Of a DNA stretch of 64,000 bases, positions 11,602-23,600 are shown in pieces. Location of the stretch: assembly GCA_958510825.1 (NCBI GenBank), contig OY294047.1, forward strand, positions 53,427,365 to 53,491,364. Direction: 5' to 3'. The position numbers and the translations under genes were made by a program. The notes beneath the pieces were generated by a model. It was given only the letters and a program-made list of their open reading frames with translations. It had not been told where the DNA came from and ran no database searches. The stretch's first letter is position 1. The number at the start of each line of letters is the position of its first letter. Source of the DNA: Brachypterus glaber (lineage: Eukaryota; Arthropoda; Insecta; Coleoptera; Kateretidae).

Positions 11602-14600
11602 CTATAATTAACGTAAAACGAAAAAAATTACAAAAAATAAATAAAAAGATTGTTTTTACCCCATTTTATGCCCGTAGCCCGCTCCGATTTTTATCAAAAA
11701 CAATCCCAGCCTAGAACTTTGGATAATCAGTCTATGGTCGAAATTTGAAGTGTTTAGCTCGAAGCGTTCTTGAATTATCGTGGTCAAATTTGTGACAGAC
11801 AGAGATTTTTTTTTTGACGGAAATCATTTTTTTATATAAAAAGTGGAGAAAAGCAATAAAAAATTTTCAAAACTTTTTTAATATGTGACGCAAGACTTTC
11901 CTCGGGAAAGGTAAAAGGTTGTTAAAAAAAGACAAGCCGTGAAGATATGTAATGCTACTCATTCCATTATATACTATTCACAGTAAATGGTATATTACTT
12001 TTTCCCAAATACTTAAAAAAAAATAAAAAAATTCATTTTTTTAAAGATTTTTTTTTTTTGAAAAACAAAAAAAAAATGAAAAAACTTTTTCAAAAAAAAA
12101 AAAATTTAAATTTTTTTTTATTTAATTTTCTATTGCGAAAAACGAAAAAATAAAAAAAAATGAAAATGATAGTTTTTTAATTTTTAACCCCCCATAACTT
12201 TTTTGTTTGTGGGGGGATTACTTTTAAAATTGGTAGAATTGATCCTTATAATAAACGTAATTTTTCCTGAAAAAGTTACGGTAATCGGAACTTTCAGCTT
12301 TTTTCGATTTTTTAAAAGTTCAACCCCCTATAACTTTTTTGTTTTTGGGGGGATTACTTTAAAAAACAATAAGAATATTCCCCTCATAGAACTTGATTTT
12401 TCCTGAAAATTTCAAGTCGATCGGATTATTCGTTCTTGAGTTATCCTATTCACAAAAATCGTGACATCGGACAGACAGACAGACCGACGGACATTTGAAA
12501 AAAAAGCTGCTTATTTTTTCATGAAACAAATTTATATCCAAGAATGTTTTGTCTAGGACGATCTTTAAGTTTTTTGAAAATTCGAAACTAGCGTATAATG
12601 CTATTCTAACGCAGGCGCTGTGAATACTGCCCTCCTTAGTTAAAACGTCCTAACATTTTTGCCATTTTCGGCTTATCTGCATATACCGGTTGTTCTATGC
12701 CATATTTATCTACAGTGCGGTCCAAAAGTCACCCCTCCCCTTTTAACTTTTGAACAAGTTAAGATATCGACTTCAAATTTAGAACTCTTAAATAAGACAA
12801 CTTGAACTATCTTTTAGCATATATTTGATATTTTCAGCTCTTAAAATGTGGGCAGGGGGGACATTTTTTAAATGGAAAGGGGGGTCGTGTGATACATCAT
12901 TTTAAAGCTTATAAAATTCTCTATTTAAACTAACATTTTTAATTTTTTTAAAAATGTTTTTTAAGATTTTGATTTTTCAAATTTTTGTGCTAAAACATTC
13001 GATTTTTTAATTTTTTTTCTAAATGTCTATTTATGTCAACTAAAATTAGTTTAAAAGTATAATTAACATTTTTTTATGATGAAATTAGGCATTTTTTAAA
13101 AATTATTTGTTTTTTTTAGAGGAATTTTGACATTAATACCCATTTTTAATCCCATTTTAAACCCATTTTTTTTTTTAATTTAAAAATATGGAGTTAAATG
13201 GACAATTTTATAAGCTTTAAAATGTTGTATTACACGACCCCCCTTTCCATTTAAATTTTAAGAGCTGAAAGTATTAAATATATGCTAAAAGATAGTTTAA
13301 GTTGTCTTATTTAAAAGTTCCAAATTTGAAGTCGATATCTCAACTGGTTCAAAAGTTAAGAGGAGGAGGGGGGTGACTTTTGGACCGCTTTGTATTCTCC
13401 AGGATTCCCACCAATCAGGGAAAACAGGAAAGTCAGGGAAATTGAAATTGAAACCTGGAAGTCAGGGAATTTGGCCATTTATTCGAAAAATTTATGGAAA
13501 ATAGCAAGAACTTACCTACAGTCGTCTATGGGCAGCCTAGATCCCGTCCTCACCGAAACGGCGAATTGGGAATAGTTAAAATAGGTGTAGTAGCCCAAAA
13601 AGCCTATTAGAAGTTCCCCCAAAGAATCGGCGTTGTCAGATTTATAGTCTCTGATTGCCGGAACCTCTTCTTGCACGTCCATACTGTGGCTTTCCGACTC
13701 CGAGTTGAATTTTTCCGGGACTAGAACATGAAGACATGGCAACACGGCCGGAGAAACGCCACCTAGTGAAAAAAAAAATGATTTTTTGTACAAAACACTG
13801 GCCAGTAAGAGCTTTCACATTTTGGACCTCGGCGCGTTAAATGTTTTTTTTGTTATCAGATTCACTTTCAGCAACCTCAAAAACCCCAATTTACCAATTT
13901 TCACTAAAACTACCCTCCGCTGCCAAAGGAAATAATTACTCCAGGGGCATCGCCCCGGTCGTAATTATTTCCAGACAGCAAACAGCGAATTTTTCTCGCA
14001 TAATTCTCAGCCTCTTGTCTAATTTTAATTAAACAATGGTAAAAACCCCATATTTATATAAGAATTTTCACATAAAAAGTCTTACAAATGGCAAAAATTA
14101 CTTTTAAACCAATCGGGACCCGGTTTAACTCACTAACACTTAGACATTTTTTTTCCATCATGGACAAGAAAAACGTTGTAGTTTTTTTTATTCGATAGGA
14201 TCCTCAAGGGGCCGTTCTACCTTCAAATTTTAAAATATTTTGTTTTTAAACACTTTAAAAATCTAAAAAAAAAATGTATTCTATAAATATAAATAAACAT
14301 ACCTACAAAATTTTACAATGATATTACTTTTCTTTCTCTTTCTGTATAAAAAAAAATGTTTAATAATAGTATATTGTTTTACTAAGAGGAAAAGTGAAGC
14401 TTTTTTTTACTAGTCTGTAGAATTTACGGACGACGCGAAGCGGAGTCCGGAAACTACAGACGAGTAAACAAAGCACTTTTCCTCTGAGTGAAACATACCA
14501 TTTTTTCTTCAAGCATCCTATATATATATATATATATATTTAAATATTAATTTTTGAATTTAATTTATTCAGTAATAAAGTATGTTTTTTTTTATTAAAA

Positions 14601-17600
14601 TGTTGTATGTGTATAAACCATATATTCTTCTTCAATCTTTTTTAATCAATTTCACACAAGGTTTTTGCACAGAATCTCGAGTCAACCACCTGTTACATAA
14701 TAAACAAATAAGTTTAAAGTATGGCTGTCATCAAAGTCAAAGAGTGCTGCTGCCAGTGTTGGTTTTGCTAACTAACTTTTTTTTACGGCGTACAACAATG
14801 AACTCATTTTTTTACTGTAAAAAAAATAGATCACTTCTAACTAGTGTGTTCAGTTATAGAATATGAACATTTTAGTACGCTTGAAGAAAAATATTTTTAA
14901 AATTTGAAAGTAGAAAGACCGCTTAATTAAAAACTTGTTTTGAAAATCAGAAAAAAATCATAGCACTTACACTGCAAATAGTGTATGACCATCAGCGCCC
15001 ACGAATAACTCGAAATGGTCATCATTTTCGCGTCGTTGATGTGGTTCGCCTGCGCCCATAGTTTCACTATGATCACCAGAGGGCGCACGCGCCAGTCCAG
15101 CCGCGAATAGGTGTGCAAAAGGTGGGTATTACGAATGCCGACCGAGTTGTTGCAGTTCAGGTCGATCTCGCACCCGGTTGCACGGTCTTTGAACTTTAGA
15201 ATTGGGACTTTTGCTTGGATTAGTTCGGGCTCCACAGCGATACCTGAAAATTAAAAAAAAACTGCTGCCAACAAAATAATACTTTTCCCTATAGACCTAG
15301 CTTCATTAATATCAAAAACGAAAAAAATTAAAGTAATACAGCAATTTTTTTTCAAAAAAAGTTCCTTTTTTCGTAAAACAAAAAATAAATTGCTCTTATA
15401 CTAGTTTACATGCAAAACCTTGTCACTCTAGCTTAAAGGGCCATAGCACTAGATCTAGGTCTTAAGTTAGCAAGGCGACTTAAGACCTAGATCTAGTGTC
15501 CCTACAAAGCTCCCTTAGGGCTCATTTCTGGACCAACCTTTATTTTTTAATGTAGAATCATCCTTTTAAAAAAAGTCTCAAATTTATTTCTAAATAACCC
15601 TGTATATATTTTTTTAGTATATTAAAGTAAGTTTCATAATACCAGTTTTTAGAGCACGAGTACAGGTACAGAAAACGAGCCGCTTGCGGCGAGTTTTCTA
15701 ACGTACTAGTGCGCTAAAAACGTGTTATGAAACGAGTGCTTTATACAATTTTTTCTATTTTGCTCTAAAATTAAAAAAAACTTACATTTAAATTGATGAC
15801 CGATTTAGGGATTTTTGTTTTGGATTGGCATTACAGTTTACACCATGTTTAAAATTCTAAGAACAAATGATATTTTGATATATTTTATAGTCATCTCTTT
15901 TTTACTGCAATTAACCAAGCCACAATTGTAACATGGTAAAAATAACCTAAACACAAAATTTTGTAGAAAATTCAACTTTAAAGCGACATTGACATTTGCA
16001 CGGGAAACGTCAAGCGATAAGCCAGGTCTGTTGCCAACCCAAAAGAACAAAAAGTACAGACCTCTTATGGGCCTATAAGAACACGCAAAATGCGTGTGAT
16101 TAAGAGCTTATAAGAGTCGCAAAATAGAAAAACGATTTCAAAAATTTGAAAATCATCGTACAATACTCGGATAATACTTACCGCATTTTATCAGAAGATG
16201 TCTGACAGTATGTAAATGATGAAGGGAATCCGCTCTCGGATCATTTGTGTAGGGTTTTGTCAAAAGGCACATGTCAATATCGCTGCTCTCCAGGCCAAAC
16301 CCGGACATGGTACTGCCCACCATAAACAAACCATAACTGCTCAGACACTTCTGGAAAGGAAGAAGTATACATTTTGTATGCAAAAAACTAAACAGTGCGT
16401 ACTTTGCTATTTAAAAGATGAGAGACGATCTATATGAGGCAGGACTATTAAATATTTATTACTCTTTAGCATTTTCATATTTATCTTACAATGTAATCAG
16501 CTGGGGTTGTGTTAAGAGCATAGACAAGGAAAGACCTCCAAAGCCGTTGCGGAATACTGTGATAAATGTGCCTAGCGCATCTGAGATAAACTTGCACATG
16601 CGCACTACTATTGTTGTTTTTGACGAGTATTTTTAACCTTAGTTTTGTGTGTCAAATAAAAATTGTAAAAAATTCAACAAAAAACAATAAATATCTACGA
16701 AGAAACGTCGAAATAGTTTTTTAAATTATTTTCTAAGAATTGTTCGAGGTGTGTTTGAGTTTCGGGATTTTGTACACCTACTTTGAGTACACAAGGGATT
16801 GACCCTTTGCTCTTCATAAAGCAACAATACAGGTTAGGTTTAAAGTTATAAACAAATGCAGCAAAAAAACAATTAAAACACAGTAGAAGTCGAAAAATGA
16901 ACAGAAACAAACGACGATCTGACAGTACTGACAGTATAAACAAACTACTAATAATTCGTCACCCCAGTATTGGTTTGCAATATCTCTATTTTTAGACATT
17001 TTAAGATTTTTACTGGGGGATTTTTGAAGATAAGACAAATGAATACTGGGGTGATGAATTGTTTTACGACCGACAGCATTTCACAGCTGATAGAGATGCG
17101 TACTGCGCAAGAACAGATATATTGCGTTACGTCATTTCGCTGCCCCGTTCTGTCACAAAGTAATCTTGCGCAGGCTGGACTAATGGTTCTTTTTCCTTCT
17201 CTATGGTAAAGAGTATTGATAGAGTCCTTATTGCACAAAAAAAGCTTCTGCGTTTAATTTTTAATTTGGAGTTTAGGGAAAGTTGCAAAGAAACCTTTAA
17301 ACATAAAAATATTCTTACAGTTGTTAGTTTGTTTATTTACAGATGCGTCCTTTTTGTGAAACGTAATTATATATTATACAGAGCGGTCCAAAAGTCACCC
17401 CCCCTCTTAACTTTTGAACCAGTTGAGATATCGACTTCAAATTTGGAACTTTTAAATAAGACAACTTAATCTATCTTTTAGAATATAAACTCCGCGCATT
17501 ATCTATCTGAGTTGATGGTCATTTGCTTCTTGTTATTTGGTTGGCAGAATATATTTAGTTCCTTATGTAAGGTTTTTATCTTGTTTAAAATTTATTGTCA

Positions 17601-20600
17601 ATCAAGACATTATTTTGACATTTATAAAAAAATCCAAATAATTTGCTTTAGCAAGAAGAAATAACAAGAAAAGTGCATAAAAAGAAAACTAAAACATCAA
17701 TCTATAAACATTTTGTTTAAATGAAGTAATATAATGAAGTGCTCTATAAATTTTTGAAGTAAACACTATAACAGAGAATTTTTTGGTTAAAATAATACTG
17801 GTCCATAATTTTATTCAGGTAATGTTAAATTTAAGTTTATAATAGCACTTTATGAATAAAAACTTACTTTTATTATAATTTTGAACAAAGTTTTACTTTT
17901 TAAACAGATTTTGTTATTATTTGTAAGACGTAAAATGACAGTCAATTTAACCTAAATGTTAAAAATTATCAAAAGCACAATGGGCTACAAAAATATTACT
18001 AAAAATTATTTTTAAACCACTAATCATAGCTTCCTTGATCCAATTTGTTACTCAGATAGATAATGCGCCGAGTATATTTAATACTTTCAGCTCTTAAAAT
18101 GTGGACAGAGGGGCGTGGGGGCACATTTTTTTAAATGGAAAGGGGGGTCGTGTAATACATCATTTTAAAGCTTATAAAATTCTCCATTTAACTTTAATGT
18201 TAATTATACTTTTAAACTAATTTTAGTTGACATAAACAAAAATTTATAAAAAAAAAACTTAAAAAATCGAATGTTTTAGCACAAAAAATTGAAAAATCAA
18301 AACTTTAAAAAACATTTTTTAAAAATTTAAAAATGTTAGTTTAAACAGAGAATTTTATAAGCTTTAAAATGATGTATCACACGACCCTCCTTTCCATTTA
18401 AAAAAATGTCCCCCTATGCCCCCCTGCCCACATTTTAAGAGCTGAAAATATCAAAAATATGCTAAAAGATAGTTTAAGTTGTCTTATTTAAGAGTTCTAA
18501 ATTTGAAGTCGATATCTCAACTAGTTCAAAAGTTAAAAGGGGGGGGGGGTGACTTTCGTCCGCACTGTATATAAAAAGTTTGTAGTTAATTCGAACGTGC
18601 ATTTCTATCCTACCAGATCTGGTTTCGATTTTCGCATTCCCAAGCACAAAACTAGCTTTTTTAAAAAATCCCCGTTATACTGTATACAATTTTATAATAA
18701 ATTACCAAAAAATTTACGGGATATACCTAATCCTAACAATTTTAACAAAGAAGTTAAAAGATTTCTTCTGGAAAAATGTTTTTATTCTGTAAATGAATAT
18801 GTATTGTCTTAATTTTTATATTTATTTGTGTATGTAACACTTTAAAGTGTATGTACCATCGTTTTCATAATAAACGCTTACACCTAAAAATGTTACAGAT
18901 TATATTGAACTTTATCAAGGTCTCTTTGACATTTATTTGTCAAATATTATTATGACATGACTTGTCAAAATAATTCACATTAGTTATGCCGCAGCTTACA
19001 AATTATCAAAAATGTATTATAACAGCAAGAATAAATGACGGGATAAGTGTACGTGAAATAGCCACTGAATTAAATGTTGCAAACAGCACTATAATGCGAG
19101 CAAAGAAAAAACTTGAGGAAACTGGACAGATTAGCAGAAAGCGGGGTTCTGTTCGAAGTAGAATGAGTAGTGCAGAAGAAGATATGCAATTAATGAATTA
19201 TCTGCGGGAAAACCCTTTCCATACCGGAGTCAGAGCGAGGGAAGAAACTAACTTTCCTGGGTCATAATGCTGAAGAATTACGACAGGCCATCATTGAGGC
19301 TTGGCACGCAAAAATTACACCAAATTACACAAACCAACTGTTAGAATTACAAAGAAGATTTTTTTATTTTTGATATCTTAAAATAAGTCACTCTTGATGA
19401 TGTTTTTTTTTCTTTATATTTTTGAAGACACTATTTTGAAGAAAAAAACATTATCCCATGAACCGTAAGAGTTGTACAAAAAGCGCTTAGTGTTTTGGGA
19501 GTTTAAAATCAAGCAGGGCAAGTTATAAAGAGTGACTTTTTTTGAGAGAGATCAAATCAAAAATAAAAAATAAATTCCTCTTTGTAACTCTATCTGGAGA
19601 CATACTGTATAAATATCATTTATAATAAAATTTGTTAACCTTTTTGCTTATAAGCATATATCCTTAAAGACAGTTATAGGACTTGCACTATATAATATAG
19701 ACTGTACTTTAACCTTACTTAATTATTACGGAAAATGTCAGTGTCAATCTTAGTAAAGTACATATACCACAACTAAAAATTTAAAATGTTGGGGACCTCA
19801 GGGTTCTGTGATGTGAGCGTTTTCTATGAAAATGATGGTACAGTTAAATTTACATTATTTTTTTTGTACAAGTTTTAAGTACCTTTATGTATTTTAGCTT
19901 TTAAGTATGACTTGTCATATCTATTTTATATAGCCATACATGACTAATAAACTATTCTATTCTATTCTATTCTATTCTATACCGTGTTACGCGTATTTCC
20001 GCACGTGAAAAATCCTTTTGGCACAAGCAGTACACGCTAATCTTGAACACAAATTAAGTTTTAGTGACTTGCCAACGCAAACAGTTCGAAAAAGTCCTGT
20101 TAGTAGGAAGTCTACACATTATAAAATCATTGACAGTTAAATCTGGGGTGCTCGGTTTCGGAAGATAATAATGGACTTTTTTTTTATCAGAAATGACCAC
20201 AGTCGAATTAATAGTTCTTTATTTTATACTGTTTTAGCTTTTTCTATATTAATTTTGATCAGATAATTTAAATCCATTCTATTGATTTTAATTTCGTAAA
20301 AAAGTATCACTGAGGTTTTTTTGTATCTTATTTTCTCAAAAAATATGCATGCGTCAAAAGTTTTAACTTGTAAATTTTTTTCATGAAAAAATCAAAAATG
20401 ATTGGGCTACGAGGTGGGCTCTGGGCATTGAATATGAGTAGGGGATGGACCCGCCGGGCAGCGAACGTATTAAATACATCGACACCCTTAGTAGTAGTGC
20501 CGATGTAATTTTACACTTACCCTAATGTACAAAAAAATGTTCTTCCACAAATTGATCTTCAGCTCGTAAGTCTGCTCTTTCTGTGCGTTGCTACTGTACA

Positions 20601-23600
20601 AATCCCACACAGCCTGACTCAGCTCGTCGTACGCGGTGCCGCGAAGCAGTTCGGGAGGGTTCGGCTCTATTCGCATCAGGTCGGAGCGAGACTTGAATCT
20701 TTCCACCAATCCGTGCGCTCGGCGGATCATAACATCAGAACCTGTAAAAAATACTGCTAACAATAGTATATTACATAACGAGGTGGAAACTGTTTCACTT
20801 CCTGAGGGAAATTTAGTAAACCGAGGAGCGTAGCGTAGCTTAGCTCCAAGGTTTGCTAATTCCCGAAGGACAAATTAAATGTTGAACCGAGGTTTGTATA
20901 CTATTTTATACACAACCATACCTGTTTTATTTAAAATTATTTGCCTTCTTTCCCACTACAAACACTGTTTGAATTTTGACGCCATATTGAAAAGTTTAAT
21001 TGCAGTGAAGTTTTGTTGAATATAGAACAATAAATAGAAATCAATAAAATAAACTTTGTTTTTTTTTTGCTCCAAATATCCTAAATTGTTCAAAAATTAA
21101 AGAGGAGGGAGCGGACTTTTGACACGCATGGTATGTGGTCTTACCATATCTGGGCTGATAGTAATTTGGACAATGCTGATTCTGGTGTTGATGGTTTTGC
21201 TGATGCTGATTTTGCTGATGCTGATGGTTTTGCTGATGCTGATTTTGATTTTGCTGATTTTGATTTTGCTGTTGCGGACTTTGCTGATGATGAATATTAT
21301 TATTGTTGTTATTATTATTGTGTTGCTGATTATTGTTATTGTTACGATGCCCTCCATTGTAAAATCTAAAAAAATTTAAAGAAAATTAAATTTCAATATT
21401 TTAAAATTAAGATAATTTATTCTAATTTTGTTTAATTTTTTTATCCAATGCCTATTATTAATATTTAGTTTACACTTGAGATTTTAATTAATGAAAGTGA
21501 CGTTTTAATGATCCTGTAAACAACAACTCACTAGTTGCGTTATGGATCATTTAATCACCGAAACGCGCCATTTTATTTTATTCAACTGTCAAATAAATTT
21601 TGTCAAAATGTCATTTGTTAATTCAATTAAGTATTATTAAGAGGTATTGGATTAAATGTAGTACAGCACACATGAGGTAAGTGACATTGTTCACTCAAAA
21701 ATTAATTTTGTAAATAATATTTTACCTCACTTGTACTGTAAATAACTGTTATTAATTGATTGGTAGATTGAGTGACTGGCTAATTGCCATTAAAACTAAT
21801 GAAGTTTGACATTTACGTCACTTTTTTTAATAAACTATGTTATTTTTTACATCGGCACTTAGTACTACTAAGAGTGCCGATGTATTGAAATCTTCGCCGA
21901 AAATTCAAAATCTTTGGTTTGGACTTTTTTGATGTTTTTATCACATTTCTCGACGTTTTAGACCTTCCCAAGTCAAAATCAGTGAAAAAAATGTTTGCGT
22001 CCGTCTGTCTCTGGGTGTAAACGCGCTAATTCCATTCATAAAAAAAAATAGACAAGCGGTTTTTTGAATACTGTTTCTTATCATATTTCGAAGAGCTGAT
22101 TAGATTTTTGGGGGTATACTATTGGGGGTAAGGGGGTAAAAATGGTGTAAAACGTCTATTTTTAGAGTTTTTTTTGGTTATAATCAAGTTAATTATTATT
22201 GTATTGTATTGAATTTAGTACTTATATGAAATTAACCAATTTAAACCGATTTTTAATGGGTAAAATACTTCAAAAAAGTGGGAATTAATAGTTATTTATG
22301 GTACTATTGGGTAAATATTGCCCATGAGAAAATTAACCTGCGAGGCGTCAGCCAAGCAGGTTAATTTTCGAGAGGGTAATATCGGTTTACCCATGAGTGC
22401 CATACAAGGTTTTATCCAATAAATAGCTCAGGAATTCATATTTTTATTAAAAATTTTAATGACATTTACAAGAAAATAATTTGACAAGTGACAGTTGAGT
22501 GGGTAAAATAAATAATTATCCACTCAATAAAGTAAAAGCCACGCGGGGGTTATTATTGAGTTTATCTATTTAAAATAAAGCTGGTAATTGTCTCATTATC
22601 TGTATGTATTGGATAAAACATTAAAACGAACTGACAGTAAATGTCAAATCAGATATTTGTTGGTGTTTTCTAGTTTACTATCTAAGTTTAAGCCAACAGG
22701 AATATAAAGGATACAGCCTGTTCCAGAAGTCGCGTACCGAAATTTAAGAGGTGATTCTACATCCAAAAATATGAAAAAAAGTTTCTATAAAGGTTGGTCC
22801 GGAAATGAGCCCTAAGGGAGCTACGGCCCTTCGAAGATGACGTATTGAATGGGGAACAAAAAAAAGCACCAATAAAATTTTAATGCTGCAGGGTGATTCT
22901 TCATTTAAAACTGAGCAAAAAAGTATTATACACCAAAACACCTAAATTTAATATTAAAGGAGTAATAGCCTTTTAAAAAGTAACGTTTTTGGTGGCACAA
23001 AATGTTACTTCCTCTTAATTGCATTTTTTTTTTGATAACGGTTGCTCCTACAGTGTTACACTATATGATATTTTATATGTATTTTTACTCTAGAAATCTA
23101 TATTTTTTACAACAAATCGAAAAAACATACACATAGAAAAGTTTGGGGCAAAAATGTTTTAAGCCTCATATATTTTGTCCGTCTGGGTACGCCTCTGGAT
23201 AAATTAAAAAAATAAATTAACTTAAACTTATTGCCCTTATTAATACTAGTATACATGCAAAAGCTCGCCGCTCTAGCTTAAACGGTACCCGAGTTATTAA
23301 TTAAAAACCTTATTTTTATTACAATTTTAAAGGGCCCTAGATCCCTTAGGGCTCATTTCCGGACCAACCTTTATAGGAACTTTTTTTATATTTTTGGATC
23401 TAGAATCACCTCTTAAATTTTGGCATGCCAGTTATGGATCACCCTGTATATTAATATTCATAGATTATAAAGGATACAGGATTTTATAGATGCCCCAATA
23501 ACCTCATTATTAGAAAAGTTCTAACCTAAAATTCCACAAGCCATTTTTAAAATTGTTACAAAAACATTTTTGACACTTTTATGGCACAATTTCAATTTTT

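Larger units (their letters stand above)
16433..19980 (+). mobile_element. Truncated LINE (Jockey/CR1-like) fragment, broken by insertions
   Basis: Three coding pieces read in order as the end of a reverse-transcriptase ORF: 16,433-16,510 (GLLNIYYSLAFSYLSYNVIS), 17,206-17,377 (VKSIDRVLIAQKKLLRLIFN) and 18,569-18,812 (SFFKKSPLYCIQFYNKLPKN, ending FLLEKCFYSVNEY). The 3' UTR appears to run to an (ATTCT)n tail at 19,955-19,980, typical of these LINEs. The gaps are separate transposon insertions. Antisense to Gld2, in its intron 5. Confidence 0.78.

Noticed and set aside
13390..13575. 61-codon plus-strand frame with GKSGK-like text
   Set aside because: Overlaps the end of a MITE and the antisense of a Gld2 exon; the repeated CAGGGAAA sequence looks like low-complexity repeat, not a protein.
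21119..21379. Plus-strand Leu/Met/Ile and Asp/Ala-rich frames
   Set aside because: Antisense shadows of the Gln/Asn/His exon of Gld2.
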